Below are positions 7,672 through 17,532 of a stretch of 64,000 nucleotides of DNA, piece after piece. The notes under the pieces were generated by a model that searched no databases, was not told the origin of the DNA, and saw nothing but the letters and a program-made list of their open reading frames with translations. The stretch is taken from the NCBI RefSeq assembly GCF_025264665.1, contig NZ_CP073697.1, positions 806,001 through 870,000 of the forward strand. Reading direction: 5' to 3'. Each line of letters opens with the position of its first letter. Positions within the stretch are counted from its first letter, which is position 1. The stretch comes from Edaphobacter flagellatus. Its GTDB lineage: Bacteria; Acidobacteriota; Terriglobia; Terriglobales; Acidobacteriaceae. The translations under genes and the position numbers were made by a program.

Positions 7672-8250
7672 TCAAAAGGCGAGGATGTAAAGACCAAGCG
7701 CGATAAACACGAGCGGAACAAGCAAATGGCCGACGCGGTCAACCGCTTTGAGGATGACTCTTCGATTGCCGAGCCACTTGCCGATGCAACACCAGAATGC
7801 AACGAGAACGGCATAGGAGAGAAGAACCAGCCAGAGATGGCCACGGTTGATGCTAAAGAATGGGATGTAAACGCCGACATTATCGGAACCGTTCGAGAGT
7901 GTCACAAAGGCGATGGACAGTACGCCTGCGCGACCAGCCGGTACATCCTCCTCTTCGTCAGCCTTTCGGAATAGCAGGACGAATTGCTTTAGACCTAGCA
8001 ACAGTGGAATCAGTCCCAGAGCACGAATCCACTGGTGCGGGATTGCTAGCGTCAAGAGAAGTCCGAGGCAGCTGAGAAGAATGATCGCCAGAAATCCGAG
8101 ATATTGTCCTGCGACTATCTTCCGCGTGGGTACGCGTCGTGCGAAGAACAGGGTCAGCAGAACAATGTCATCGATGTTCGTCGCCGCGAAGGTGGTGACG
8201 CTTGCGGTCAAGATTGCTGCAGGGGCGGCCATTCCGTCCGAGGCTAGCAC
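7672..8250 (-). CDS. cadD: CadD-like cadmium resistance transporter
   Basis: A 192-residue membrane protein with five or six helices. The N-terminal helix reads TASVTTFAATNIDDIVLLTLFF, with the NIDD acidic motif typical of the CadD / LysE-superfamily cadmium exporters. A second motif (LSIAFVTLSNGSDNVGVYIPFF) holds the conserved NGSDN. A charged loop lies at about residues 95-105. The start may be 8250 (used here) or the Met at 8232; neither has a clear ribosome binding site. It is divergent from the RND operon starting at 8375. The substrate could be Cd(II) or another cation; the call rests on motif similarity. Confidence 0.8.
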   Translation of the reverse strand: MLASDGMAAPAAILTASVTTFAATNIDDIVLLTLFFARRVPTRKIVAGQYLGFLAIILLSCLGLLLTLAIPHQWIRALGLIPLLLGLKQFVLLFRKADEEEDVPAGRAGVLSIAFVTLSNGSDNVGVYIPFFSINRGHLWLVLLSYAVLVAFWCCIGKWLGNRRVILKAVDRVGHLLVPLVFIALGLYILAF

Positions 8251-8374
8251 AGGGCGTAGCTTGCAAACACTCGGGCCTTGTCATGGAAGGCCGCTGAAGT
8301 GGTGGCTGAAGACAGGCGAGGAGTGAAACTCCTCCCTCCAGAGAGGCTGGAGCTAAGAGGAGTATGATGAAGCG

Positions 8375-8716
8375 ATGGGGATGGTCTCCAAATGGTTCCG
8401 GTTTGCGGCCGTAATGCTGCTCCTCCTCATTGGGACGGAGATGGCGACGTGTGAATTGCCGAGCAGCCCCTGTTCCGTTGTAAGCACTGCGGCGAAAGTT
8501 CTCACTTCCGGTACTCCTAAGATCGACGTCAGCAGGCATTCAGCCACGACTCCGGATACTGATGACGACTGCATTTGCTGCTGCGCCCATACCTTGGTGC
8601 AGCCGATGCTTGTCCTCTCTCCGCTACGCCTGACACTGCCAAGTTTCACCGTGCGCAGCATTGGCACCCCGATTCTTTTTCCCTCTGACATCGAGCGTCC
8701 ACCTCAACTCTCCTAG
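8375..8716 (+). CDS. Small secreted Cys-rich protein heading the czc operon
   Basis: A 113-residue protein with an N-terminal hydrophobic segment (FAAVMLLLLIGTEMATC) that is probably a signal peptide. A central cluster DDDCICCCAH should bind metal, and the Pro-rich C-terminus (IERPPQLS) recalls DUF2946/CopL-like proteins. It lies directly upstream of the outer-membrane component of the RND pump with a gap of about 40 bases. Two other proteins with the same plan (26403-26765 and 34584-35027) head other efflux or oxidase genes here. Likely a periplasmic metal-binding accessory; function not established. Confidence 0.65.
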   Translation: MGMVSKWFRFAAVMLLLLIGTEMATCELPSSPCSVVSTAAKVLTSGTPKIDVSRHSATTPDTDDDCICCCAHTLVQPMLVLSPLRLTLPSFTVRSIGTPILFPSDIERPPQLS

Positions 8717-8758
8717 TCGCTCTTCCGCTCTTTAGAAGATTTCGATTAGGAGACAGGT

Positions 8759-10042
8759 ATGACACGCATTCGTGTGTTTGCCCTCTGCGCTTTGCTGTCG
8801 CCACCCCTTTGTTCGTGGGCGCAGCAGACTCCGCCGGTGACGGTGGAGGACTATGTCCGCATCGGGCTTGCAAGCAATAGAGAACTCCTCGCCGTTCGCG
8901 AACGGCTTACAGAGGCGCGAGGATCGGTGCGGCAGGCGGGAGTACGACCAGCTCCCACGGTCACAGCGCGAGGGACAACTGGCCGTCCCCTTGGAACCGT
9001 GGGCGAGGAACAATACGGCGCAGATTTTTCGCAAACGGTCGAGACATCCGGCAAACGCTCGAAGCGGATCGAGGTTGCAACCTTCGAGATCGCCCAAGCC
9101 GACGCGGAATTGCAACAGCGCTCGTCCGAAATCGCATTTCAGATTCGAGGCGCATTCGCAGATCGGCTGGCAGAAAGGCAGAAGGTCAAGCTCTTCGACG
9201 ACCTTCTCCGCCTGAATCAAGAGGCATTGCGGCTCACGGAAGCCCGAGTCGGGGAAGGCGATACCGCGCGGCTGGATGAAAACCTCCTCCGGGTGGAGGT
9301 GAACCGGACGCTCGTGCAGCGCAGAGGCGCACAAGCGCGTCTCGTGGTTGCGGAGGCGAATTTGCGTAAGCTTCTGGGTCTCGGAGCGGACGCCCCACTA
9401 TCCGAGGTGAAAGCGGTGCCCGGTTCCACGCTCTCCTTGGACGAGTTGAAGCAGGCAGCTATACAACGTCGGGCAGACCTCGCTCTGGCACGGGCCTCCG
9501 AAGGCCAAGGGATGGCCAGCATCTCCCTCGCCCGCGCCAACGGCCGGCCTGACGTAACCTTCAATGCGGGATACACCAAGCAGAACAGTCAATTTGACGA
9601 TCTCTACGGTCAGAGTGCGAACGGTACGATCGCTCCGCTCAGAGACAAGGACGACCTGCTGACCTTCGGGGTATCGATCCCACTCCGAAGCAGCCGGAGT
9701 GTTCGGGGCGATGTCGAAGCGGCGACCGCGCGCGGCAATGCAGCCCGGCTTCGCCGGGAGTATCTGGAAAAGACAATCCCGATTGAGGTCGATTCTTCGT
9801 ACCGACAATGGCAGGCGAACCTTCAGTCGGTGGACTTGCTCCGTTCCGGTGTGGTCGATCTCTCGACGCAAAACCTGCAGGTGGTCCAGGAAGCCTATCG
9901 CCTCGGCCAGCTTCGTCTCCTCGACGTAATCAATGAACAACGTCGCATGGTGGACAACCGCCTTGCCTTGATCGACGGCGAGATGGACGAGGCGAAAAGC
10001 TGGGCAGACGTAGAACGCGTGATTGGAGGCAATCTCCCGTGA
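8759..10042 (+). CDS. czcC: TolC-family outer-membrane efflux protein (CzcC-like)
   Basis: A 427-residue outer-membrane factor with a signal peptide ending near SWAQQ. Two outer-membrane efflux repeats each contain long coiled-coil helices (for example the Ala/Glu/Arg-rich stretches at about 35-60 and 120-185), and TFGVSIPLRSSRS marks the second beta region. It should form the trimeric exit duct for the CzcB/CzcA pump across the outer membrane. The purine-rich TAGGAGACAGGT precedes the ATG. The stop overlaps the GTG start of the next gene, so translation is coupled. CzcC is used as the name because the RND subunit downstream has a divalent-cation signature. Confidence 0.88.
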   Translation: MTRIRVFALCALLSPPLCSWAQQTPPVTVEDYVRIGLASNRELLAVRERLTEARGSVRQAGVRPAPTVTARGTTGRPLGTVGEEQYGADFSQTVETSGKRSKRIEVATFEIAQADAELQQRSSEIAFQIRGAFADRLAERQKVKLFDDLLRLNQEALRLTEARVGEGDTARLDENLLRVEVNRTLVQRRGAQARLVVAEANLRKLLGLGADAPLSEVKAVPGSTLSLDELKQAAIQRRADLALARASEGQGMASISLARANGRPDVTFNAGYTKQNSQFDDLYGQSANGTIAPLRDKDDLLTFGVSIPLRSSRSVRGDVEAATARGNAARLRREYLEKTIPIEVDSSYRQWQANLQSVDLLRSGVVDLSTQNLQVVQEAYRLGQLRLLDVINEQRRMVDNRLALIDGEMDEAKSWADVERVIGGNLP

Positions 10043-11226
10043 AGAACTTTGTTGTGCTCTTTCTCCTGTTGGGCTCGATTCTTCTGTCTGGCTGCAAGCA
10101 CAAGCCGGAACCGGATGAAACAAAGACGAGTGAAGCCGAAACGATCGAAAAGAAAAATGAAGTCGAGATGTTGTTGCCTGCGCAAGGGCATATCGGGCTC
10201 AAGGTTGCGGCGGCCAACATCACGGCCTTAAACGAATACTTCCGCGCAGTCGGGACGGTGCAACCGATCGACAGCCGGGTCGCGGAGGTCTCCCCGCTCT
10301 CACGTGGCCGCATCGTGGAAGTGAAAGCGAAGGTCGGTGATCGCGTTCGCGCCGGTCAGACCCTCGCGCTGTTCGACAACCTGGAAGCGATTGATCTGTC
10401 CGCGCAGGAACAATCGGCACGAGCCGAGATTGCAAAGCTCAATGCTCAACTTGTTCCGGCCACGCGGCAGACGGAGCGCTCACGCCACTTGGCCGATATC
10501 GGCGCGAGCCCGGAGAAAGAAGCGGAGTCCAGCAAGGCGGAAGAACAAGGCATCCGAGCAAGCATCGAATCCCAGCAAGCGGTTCTTCGCGGAATACAAC
10601 AACGCCTGCATCGTTACGGCGCGACTTCCAGCGCCGAAGGTTCCATTACCGCTCTCAAAGCGCCGTTCAGCGGCGTGGTCACCAAGGCCCCTGTCTCGTC
10701 TGGCGAAGTCATTGAACCGGGACGGGAGACGTTTACGGTCGCGGACCTTTCGCGTGTATGGGTTCAAGCTGAGGTGTATGAGAAAGACCTGGGCCGGATT
10801 CGCTTGGGACAAGACGCCTCGATACGAGTCGATACGTATCCGAACGAAACCTTCGGAGGTCGAGTCGCGTATATCAGCGACGTTCTCGATCCTCAAACAA
10901 GAACGGCACGGGTGCGGTGCGAGGTTGATAACCGCGACATGCGCCTGAAGACCGATATGTTCGCGAACATTGAACTCCCCACTCGATTCAGCAAACAAAC
11001 CCTTGCCGTTCCATCCAGCGCCCTGCAGGAAGTAGAGGGAAAGAACGTTGTGTTTGTGCAGCTAGCTCCAACCCGGTTTGAGGTACGTCCGGTCGAAAAG
11101 GGCGTGACAGTCAACGACCTGACGGAGGTAGTCAGTGGACTGAAACCGGGAGAACAGGTGGTTTCCCAAGGGGCATTTCACCTTAAGTCCATCCTCGCGG
11201 GTGGCGAACTTGGAGACCAGGACTGA
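10039..11226 (+). CDS. czcB: RND periplasmic adaptor lipoprotein (CzcB-like)
   Basis: A 395-residue membrane-fusion protein starting at GTG (10039) that overlaps the czcC stop. The N-terminus is a lipoprotein signal with lipobox LLSGC (Cys about 19). It continues with a lipoyl-like barrel (RIVEVKAKVGDRVRAGQTLA), a helical hairpin (about 115-180), a second half-lipoyl segment (LKAPFSGVVTKAPVSSGEVI), a beta-barrel domain and a membrane-proximal domain. It links CzcC to CzcA in the periplasm. The linker after the lipobox is Glu/Lys-rich and there is no obvious Met- or His-rich binding tail. Confidence 0.9.
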   Translation: MKNFVVLFLLLGSILLSGCKHKPEPDETKTSEAETIEKKNEVEMLLPAQGHIGLKVAAANITALNEYFRAVGTVQPIDSRVAEVSPLSRGRIVEVKAKVGDRVRAGQTLALFDNLEAIDLSAQEQSARAEIAKLNAQLVPATRQTERSRHLADIGASPEKEAESSKAEEQGIRASIESQQAVLRGIQQRLHRYGATSSAEGSITALKAPFSGVVTKAPVSSGEVIEPGRETFTVADLSRVWVQAEVYEKDLGRIRLGQDASIRVDTYPNETFGGRVAYISDVLDPQTRTARVRCEVDNRDMRLKTDMFANIELPTRFSKQTLAVPSSALQEVEGKNVVFVQLAPTRFEVRPVEKGVTVNDLTEVVSGLKPGEQVVSQGAFHLKSILAGGELGDQD

Positions 11227-14200
11227 TGGGACGCCTTGTTGATCTCGCTCTGCGCTACCGCGTCCTCGTCCTGCTCGGCACCTTGTTCATCGCGGCAATG
11301 GGGATTGTGTCGCTAAACAACTTGGCGATCGATGTCGAGCCGGATATCACTCCAAATCAAGTTCTCGTGCTGACGAGGGCTCCAAGCCTCTCCCCGTTGG
11401 AAGTGGAACAGCTGATCTCGTTTCCCGTCGAGACAGCGATGAGCGGCCTGCCCGGAACGCGCAGGATTCAGTCGGTCTCCAAGTACGGACTCTCGTATGT
11501 CGCGGTGTACTTCAACGATGACATGGATCCATACTTCTGCCGCCAGTTGGTCAATGAGCGGCTGGCGCAAGCCAAAGAGGCCGTCCCGCCCAACGTCGGC
11601 GTGCCGGAACTTGGCCCGATCTCAACCGGGCTGGGTGAGATCTATCAATTCAAAGTGACTGGTCCCGGTCGCAGCCTGATGGAGTTGCGCACCATCCTTG
11701 ACTGGAATATCGCGCCCAAGATGCGTCTCGTCCCCGGTGTGGTCGAGGTCAACAGCCAGGGCGGCGAATTGAAGACGTACCAAGTGGAGGTGGATAACGA
11801 GAAACTTGCGTCCTACCATCTGCCTCTTAGTCGCGTGATTGAGGCCCTGGGCAAGAATAATGCCAATGCAGGCGGCGCCTACCTGGAGCATTCTGAGCAA
11901 CAATCCCTGATTCGTGGAGAAGGGTTGATTGGAAGCCTCGACGATATTGAGAACATCGTCGTCGCCAACTCTCCTACGGGAACACCGATCTTCATTCGCA
12001 ATATCGCGAACGTACAGTTTGCGCCCATGGTGCGGCGCGGATTTGCGACGCAGGACGGAAAGGGAGAAATCGTCGTCGGAGTAGCCATGATGCTGCTCGG
12101 GGAAAACTCGCGTGCGGTTGCCGACCGCGTGAAGGAGGAGCTTGCCGAACTCCAAAAGACGCTTCCTCCCGGCGTCAAAATCGAGACACTCTACGACCGC
12201 AAGGATCTTGTGAATCGCACCATCCAAACCGTGCGCAGAAATCTGATCGAGGGTGGCATTCTCGTCATCGCGGTGCTCTTACTCCTGCTGGGCAGTTTCC
12301 GCGCGGGAGCCATGGTCTCGCTGGCAATTCCGCTCTCCATGCTGGTTGCGGTGACAGGCATGGTGCAAGCGAAGATATCTGGCAATCTGATGAGCCTGGG
12401 GGCCATCGATTTTGGACTCATTGTCGATGGCTCGGTCGTCATCATCGAGAACATTCTTCGGAGACTGCACGAGCGCAAGCCGGAGGAGCCCGTCGAAGAG
12501 ACAATTCGGCGCGCGGGTGCCGAGGTGGCAAAGCCGATCTTCTTCGGCGTGGCCATCATCTTTCTCGTGTACGTACCGATCCTCACCCTGAGTGGCGTGG
12601 AGGGCAAGATGTTCAAGCCGATGGCTGCGACGGTGTTATTCGCACTTGTTGCCTCGCTCGTTGTCGCCCTTGTCCTAATGCCAGTGCTTAGTTGGTATGT
12701 TCTTCGCAACCAAACAGAAGAAGGACCGACGCGCATCATGCGGAAGATCGATGCATGGTATCGGCCTGTCCTGCAGCACGCTCTTGCGCGCCCGCTTCTG
12801 ACCGGAGGAATTGCGGTCGGTCTTTTTGCCATCTCCCTGATTGGTATTCCGTTTCTAGGTGCCGAATTCATTCCGTCCCTGGATGAGGGTTCTATCCTGG
12901 TGCAGATGTACCGCGTTCCCGGCATCTCGATCACGGAATCGCTCCACGGGAATGAAATCGTCGAGACGGTGCTTCGCGAGTTCCCGGAGGTGCAGCGGGT
13001 TGTCAGTCGAACGGGAAGCCCGGAGGTCGCGACCGACCCGATGGCCATCGATCAAAGCGACGTATACGTCACGCTCAAGCCGATGGACGATTGGCCCAAG
13101 AAGCGGAGCAAAGACGATCTCATTGGGGCCATGAAGAAGCGTCTCGAAGAAGAGGCCCCGGGCGCGGTGTACAGTTTCTCGCAGCCAATCCAGATGCGCA
13201 TGCAAGAGTTGATGGAAGGCGGCTCCCGCAGTGATCTTGCCATCAAGCTCTATGGTGAAGACCTGGACACCTTGCGTCGGACTGCGGATCAAATCGCAGC
13301 CACCGTCGCGAAGGTGCGTGGTGCAGCAGATGTCCGGGCCGAACGCGTCGCCGGACTTCCGTACCTGCGCATTCGCCTGCGCCGGGACGAGCTTGCTCGT
13401 CATGGCCTCGACGCCGCGTCTGTTCTCGATACGATTGAGTCGATTGGCGGCAAGACGGTGGGAACCATCGTCGAAGGCAACAAGCGGTTTGACATGCAAG
13501 TGCGCTTTCCGTTGCAGCAGCGGGAGAGCACTCAAGCCGTCAGCAATCTCCGCGTCGGTGATAACGAGGGGCATTTCGTACCGCTTGGGCAATTGGCTGA
13601 CATCCAGGATGAAGAAGGCCCCGCCCAGATCAGCCGCGAAGGAGGTCAACGACGGATTACGGTCGAACTGAACGTCCGCGGCCGTGATCTGGCAAGCTTT
13701 GTTGCGGACGCACAAAAGGCGGTTTCGGCGAACGTGAGAATCCCGAGCGGCTACGAATTGCAATGGGGCGGCCAGTTCGAACAGCTGCAGAGTGCCAGCC
13801 GGAGACTCATGATTGTTGTACCGGCGGCGCTTCTTTTGATCTTCGCTTTGCTCTATTTCAACTTCCGGGCGGTGATGCCGGCGGTACTGATCTTTCTCAA
13901 TATTCCGCTCGCCGCCACGGGCGGAATCGTCGCACTGCTCTTGCGCGGCATGCCGTTCAGCATCTCTGCTGGCGTAGGGTTTATTGCGCTCTTCGGAATC
14001 GCCGTTCTCAATGGCATCGTCCTGCTGACGTACATTCGAGAACTACAACAGGAAGGCAAGCCGCCGCGCGAAGCAGCGGAGCAAGGGGCCGAGACCCGTC
14101 TCCGTCCTGTGCTCATGACAGCCCTTGTCGCCAGCCTCGGCTTTATCCCGATGGCTGTCTCCCACGGAGCTGGAGCAGAAGTACAACGCCCTCTCGCCAC

Positions 14201-14339
14201 GGTTGTGATTGGCGGGCTTGTTACGTCCACAGCACTGACGCTGGTCGTGCTTCCAACTCTGTTCTCGTGGATCGAGGAACGCGCTCGGCGCAGAAGCGCA
14301 GAGAGAGGTGGCCTTCGCATGTCACCTCAGGCAAGATGA
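11226..14339 (+). CDS. czcA: CzcA-type heavy-metal RND pump
   Basis: A 1037-residue inner-membrane proton antiporter with the normal 12-helix RND plan: TM1 at about 10-32, a large periplasmic loop, TM2-6 at about 335-490, the second loop, and TM8-12 at about 860-1020. The TM4 signature DFGLIVDGSVVIIEN contains both acidic residues expected of divalent-cation pumps (CzcA-like HME-1/HME-3), unlike the Cu/Ag pump at 20351-23494. The periplasmic region has SFSQPIQMRMQELMEG, as in CzcA. The ATG overlaps the czcB stop. Substrate is probably Co/Zn/Cd or Ni, exported from periplasm or cytoplasm through CzcB/CzcC. Confidence 0.92.
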   Translation: MGRLVDLALRYRVLVLLGTLFIAAMGIVSLNNLAIDVEPDITPNQVLVLTRAPSLSPLEVEQLISFPVETAMSGLPGTRRIQSVSKYGLSYVAVYFNDDMDPYFCRQLVNERLAQAKEAVPPNVGVPELGPISTGLGEIYQFKVTGPGRSLMELRTILDWNIAPKMRLVPGVVEVNSQGGELKTYQVEVDNEKLASYHLPLSRVIEALGKNNANAGGAYLEHSEQQSLIRGEGLIGSLDDIENIVVANSPTGTPIFIRNIANVQFAPMVRRGFATQDGKGEIVVGVAMMLLGENSRAVADRVKEELAELQKTLPPGVKIETLYDRKDLVNRTIQTVRRNLIEGGILVIAVLLLLLGSFRAGAMVSLAIPLSMLVAVTGMVQAKISGNLMSLGAIDFGLIVDGSVVIIENILRRLHERKPEEPVEETIRRAGAEVAKPIFFGVAIIFLVYVPILTLSGVEGKMFKPMAATVLFALVASLVVALVLMPVLSWYVLRNQTEEGPTRIMRKIDAWYRPVLQHALARPLLTGGIAVGLFAISLIGIPFLGAEFIPSLDEGSILVQMYRVPGISITESLHGNEIVETVLREFPEVQRVVSRTGSPEVATDPMAIDQSDVYVTLKPMDDWPKKRSKDDLIGAMKKRLEEEAPGAVYSFSQPIQMRMQELMEGGSRSDLAIKLYGEDLDTLRRTADQIAATVAKVRGAADVRAERVAGLPYLRIRLRRDELARHGLDAASVLDTIESIGGKTVGTIVEGNKRFDMQVRFPLQQRESTQAVSNLRVGDNEGHFVPLGQLADIQDEEGPAQISREGGQRRITVELNVRGRDLASFVADAQKAVSANVRIPSGYELQWGGQFEQLQSASRRLMIVVPAALLLIFALLYFNFRAVMPAVLIFLNIPLAATGGIVALLLRGMPFSISAGVGFIALFGIAVLNGIVLLTYIRELQQEGKPPREAAEQGAETRLRPVLMTALVASLGFIPMAVSHGAGAEVQRPLATVVIGGLVTSTALTLVVLPTLFSWIEERARRRSAERGGLRMSPQAR

Positions 14340-14980
14340 AGGGAACGCAGATGACTTGTGAAGACAAAGCGTGTTGCACCGGCTCTCCACACTCTGAGGC
14401 GGATAGCCGGGCCGTGCGAAGACTGCAGTATATTTCGATCGCATGGATGTCCTTGGAAGTAATCCTGGGCATAGGCGAAGGGATTCGCGCCCGGAGCGTT
14501 GCTTTGACAGCGTTCGGAGCGGATAGCTTGGTGGAACTCATCTCCGCCTTGGTCGTACTACGGAGATTCCAAGTCGGCCCTGCAGGAGAACGGCGCGCCG
14601 CCTTCCTTTCCGCAATCCTGCTTTACATCATCGCCGTATACATTGTGACGACATCGACCTTGGGCTTACTCGTCCCTGCACTCCGACCGGAAGCCAGCGG
14701 CGTTGGGATTGTCTTACTCCTCATCGCGGCCATCGGAATGCCGTTACTCGGAAAGGCAAAGAGGCGGCTGGCGCAGAGCACCGCAAGCGCGGCGCTTCAG
14801 GCCGATGCGGCACAGACCTCAATCTGTGCCTACATGGCTTGGATTGGGCTGGGGGGACTCTTGGCGAATGCCATCTTCCACGTCGCGTGGGCTGATTCGG
14901 TAGCGGCTCTCCTTCTCTTGCCGCTTGTCCTTCGTGAAGCGAATCGGGCACGACGTGGGGAACTGTGCACTTGTGATTAG
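14336..14980 (+). CDS. CDF-like cation transporter (short form)
   Basis: A 214-residue membrane protein whose ATG overlaps the czcA stop (ATGA); a second in-frame ATG at 14351 is an alternative start. The N-terminus is Cys-rich (CEDKACC). About six helices follow, with the CDF-like acidic motifs TAFGADSLVELISAL in TM2 and ALQADAAQTSICAY in TM5. The cytosolic C-terminal domain of full CDF exporters is missing; the protein ends with GELCTCD. This fits short TMEM163-like or CDF-like proteins. As the last gene of the czc operon it probably moves the same divalent cations out of the cytoplasm. The next gene is convergent, only 7 bases away. Confidence 0.78.
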   Translation: MKGTQMTCEDKACCTGSPHSEADSRAVRRLQYISIAWMSLEVILGIGEGIRARSVALTAFGADSLVELISALVVLRRFQVGPAGERRAAFLSAILLYIIAVYIVTTSTLGLLVPALRPEASGVGIVLLLIAAIGMPLLGKAKRRLAQSTASAALQADAAQTSICAYMAWIGLGGLLANAIFHVAWADSVAALLLLPLVLREANRARRGELCTCD

Positions 14981-14987
14981 AGCTGTA

Positions 14988-16109
14988 TCAGGGAGCATCT
15001 TCCGCAGGATGCACTTCGAAACCATCGTTTGCGAGAGCGAAATAGCGCTTGCGCATCCAGAAGGCAACATTCACAAGCCCGATGAGCGCTGGAACTTCGA
15101 TCAATGGCCCAACCACGCCGACGAACGCCTCTCCCGAATTCAGCCCGAAGACAGCGACGGCAACCGCAATGGCCAGCTCGAAGTTGTTGCCTGCAGCCGT
15201 GAATGAGAGCGTGGCTGACTGGGCGTAATCAGCCCCCAGCTTCTTGCCCATCCAGAAGCTGACCAAGAACATGATGAGAAAGTACACGACGAGCGGCACG
15301 GCAATTTTGACCACGTCAAGGGGCAACCGCACGATGAGGTCACCCTTCAACGAGAACATAACTAGGATGGTGAACAGCAATGCGATGAGTGTGAGCGGGC
15401 TGATGCGCGGAATGAACGTGGTGCGATACCACTCTTCGCCTTTGGCGCGGATAAGGACAAAGCGTGTCAGAAAACCGGCGACAAACGGAACCCCGAGGTA
15501 GAGGCCGACACTCTTAGCAATCTGTCCAATCCCGATCTCGACCACGCTGCCTTCCAGACCGAACCACTTGGGAAGTACGGTTAGGAAGGCCCAGGCGTAG
15601 AGGCTGTAAAAGAGAACCTGAAAGACGCTGTTGATGGCGACCAGTCCGGCAACGTAATCCGTATCGCCTTCGGCCAGTTCATTCCAGACCAGCACCATCG
15701 CAATGCAGCGGGCAATACCAATCAGGATGAGGCCGCGCATGTAGGCCGGTTCGCTGCGCAGAAACACGACCGCGAGGACAAACATCAGTGCTGGGCCGAT
15801 GAGCCAGTTCTGTACCAGTGACAGTCCAAGCACCCGCTTGTTGCGGAAGACCTCGCCCAGCTTTTCGTAGCGCACCTTCGCCAACGGTGGAAACATCATG
15901 ATGATGAGGCCGATGGCGATCGGGATATTCGTCGTGCCCGTCTGAAAACGATTCACGAACGATGCAGAACCGGGGATGAAGTGGCCGATGCCGACACCGA
16001 TGGCCATGGCGAGAAAGATCCAGAGCGTCAGAAAGCGGTCCAAAAACGACAGCTTCTTCCGTTGGTGAGGGGCGCAGACACGTCCTTGGGTCATCGGAGC
16101 AGTGGACAT
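14988..16109 (-). CDS. acr3: ACR3-family arsenite efflux permease
   Basis: A 373-residue protein with ten predicted helices, typical of the Acr3 / BART superfamily. It has the conserved [19 protein letters not shown] segment, whose Cys is essential in characterised Acr3 proteins, and [18 protein letters not shown] in the distal half. It exports As(III), sometimes Sb(III), using the proton gradient. It begins directly after the arsR stop with no intergenic bases, so arsR and acr3 form one minus-strand operon. Its 3' end is 7 bases from the convergent CDF-like gene. Confidence 0.93.
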   Translation of the reverse strand: MSTAPMTQGRVCAPHQRKKLSFLDRFLTLWIFLAMAIGVGIGHFIPGSASFVNRFQTGTTNIPIAIGLIIMMFPPLAKVRYEKLGEVFRNKRVLGLSLVQNWLIGPALMFVLAVVFLRSEPAYMRGLILIGIARCIAMVLVWNELAEGDTDYVAGLVAINSVFQVLFYSLYAWAFLTVLPKWFGLEGSVVEIGIGQIAKSVGLYLGVPFVAGFLTRFVLIRAKGEEWYRTTFIPRISPLTLIALLFTILVMFSLKGDLIVRLPLDVVKIAVPLVVYFLIMFLVSFWMGKKLGADYAQSATLSFTAAGNNFELAIAVAVAVFGLNSGEAFVGVVGPLIEVPALIGLVNVAFWMRKRYFALANDGFEVHPAEDAP

Positions 16110-16529
16110 TTATTTGCCTTCCAGACTGACAAGCGATTCGTTGGGAATGGGGAGAGGGGCACCTTGCAAGGCTACGAACGTTGCGGGACTGCAACATGCC
16201 TTCGTGAGCTTGGCGCGGTCACTTTGCATGGCTTTGTCTTCCTTGAGCCATGCGAGAGTCTGATGAAAGACCTGGGCAGCACCGATGTTGGACGGCATCA
16301 CGATGCGATAGTGCATCCACTTGCCTTCGCGCCGCGCTTCGACGATTCCGGCCCGGCGAAGATAGGCCAGATGACGGGAAATTTTGGGCTGTGACTGCCC
16401 CAGAATCTCGACGAAGTAACAGACACAAATCTCCTGGTCGCCCATAAGGTTCAACAATCGGAGACGGGTGTTGTCGCCGAGCGCCTGAAAGAAGAGTTCC
16501 ATGTTGAAATGCGAAGCCTTTGCCGCCAT
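16110..16529 (-). CDS. arsR: ArsR-family arsenic-responsive repressor
   Basis: A 139-residue winged-helix repressor. The DNA-binding region includes [14 protein letters not shown] and [31 protein letters not shown]. Cys35 and Cys37 in QEICVCYF correspond to the ELCVCDL As(III)-binding box of ArsR. The C-terminal extension has CC ([12 protein letters not shown]), which could supply further thiol ligands as in some bacterial ArsR proteins. It is divergent from arsM, with an inverted repeat between the two genes, and should control both directions. Confidence 0.92.
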   Translation of the reverse strand: MAAKASHFNMELFFQALGDNTRLRLLNLMGDQEICVCYFVEILGQSQPKISRHLAYLRRAGIVEARREGKWMHYRIVMPSNIGAAQVFHQTLAWLKEDKAMQSDRAKLTKACCSPATFVALQGAPLPIPNESLVSLEGK

Positions 16530-16538
16530 GCCTTACTT

Positions 16539-16554
16539 ATACGCCTTGACGTAT
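16539..16554. promoter_or_regulatory. Probable ArsR operator between arsR and arsM
   Basis: Imperfect palindrome ATACG (16539-16543), 6 bases, CGTAT (16550-16554), only 10 bases upstream of the arsR start. A further CGTATG occurs at 16583-16588, nearer arsM. The position between divergent genes and the ATA/CGTAT character suit an ArsR site. The assignment is from position and symmetry only. Confidence 0.55.
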
Positions 16555-16601
16555 GTGTCCGCAAGGGATACATTCGGGAAAACGTATGTATTGGAGGTGG
16601 C

Positions 16602-17492
16602 ATGGCCAACGAAGTCTTGGAATCGGTGAAGTCGAAGTATGGTGCGGTCGCAGAGAGCACCCTGTCGACGAATGACGAGGGTGTCCGCGCGGTGGCGGAG
16701 GCATTTGGATACAGCGCCGAAGAGTTGACCTCGATTCCTGCCGAGGCCAACATGGGTCTCTCTTGTGGCAATCCCACGGCGACGGCAAACATCCGTCCGG
16801 GCGAAGTAGTCGTAGACCTCGGCTCTGGCGGTGGCCTCGATGTCTTCCTGGCTGCCCGCATGGTCGGTCCAACCGGACGCGCCATCGGCATCGACATGAC
16901 GCCCTCGATGATCGAGCGTGCGCGTGAGAACGCAGCGAAGGGTGGCTATACGAACGTTGAGTTCTGCCAATCGACGATTGACCGCATTCCGTTGCCGGAT
17001 GATTCGGTCGATTGCGTCATCAGCAACTGCGTCATCAATCTCGCTCCCGACAAGCAGGCTGTCTTTCAGGAAATCGCCCGTGTTCTCAAGCCGGGCGGGA
17101 GGGTTGCCATCAGCGACATCGCGCTGAAAGAAGAACTACCGGAGGCAGTGGCAAAGAGCATGGCTGCGTATGTGGGCTGCATTGCAGGCGCAGTGCTCAT
17201 GGAGGACTATCGCAACGGTCTAGCGAAGGCCGGCCTCGAACACATCCAGATTATCGACAGCGGCGCCGACCTGAACGCCTACGCGAAGGTGGAGAACCAG
17301 TCGGGCTGCTGCTCCCCGGCGATGGACGGCGACAACGCCACAAGCTGCTGCGCACTTACGGCCGCCAGCTTCCACGAAGAGCTTACCGAGGTGTTGTCCA
17401 CCTATGACGTGAATCAGGGAGCGGCCAGCGTAAAGATTTATGCGCTCAAGCCATCTGGTCAAGCATGCTGCGGGCCGAACTGCTGTTCCTGA
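16602..17492 (+). CDS. arsM: ArsM arsenite methyltransferase
   Basis: A 296-residue SAM-dependent enzyme that methylates As(III) to methylated, partly volatile species. The start at 16602 follows GGAGG; the longer open frame overlaps the promoter and arsR. SAM motif I is [16 protein letters not shown] (about 70-85). Conserved arsenic-binding cysteines occur in GLSCGNPTA (C55), SNCVINL (C143) and VGCIAGA (C193). The C-terminus carries extra Cys pairs ([21 protein letters not shown]), likely thiol-rich metal ligands. It is the first gene of the plus-strand ars operon. Confidence 0.94.
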   Translation: MANEVLESVKSKYGAVAESTLSTNDEGVRAVAEAFGYSAEELTSIPAEANMGLSCGNPTATANIRPGEVVVDLGSGGGLDVFLAARMVGPTGRAIGIDMTPSMIERARENAAKGGYTNVEFCQSTIDRIPLPDDSVDCVISNCVINLAPDKQAVFQEIARVLKPGGRVAISDIALKEELPEAVAKSMAAYVGCIAGAVLMEDYRNGLAKAGLEHIQIIDSGADLNAYAKVENQSGCCSPAMDGDNATSCCALTAASFHEELTEVLSTYDVNQGAASVKIYALKPSGQACCGPNCCS

Positions 17493-17532
17493 TTGAACGA
17501 CCACAGGGTAAGTAGAAAGCGAGTACAGACCG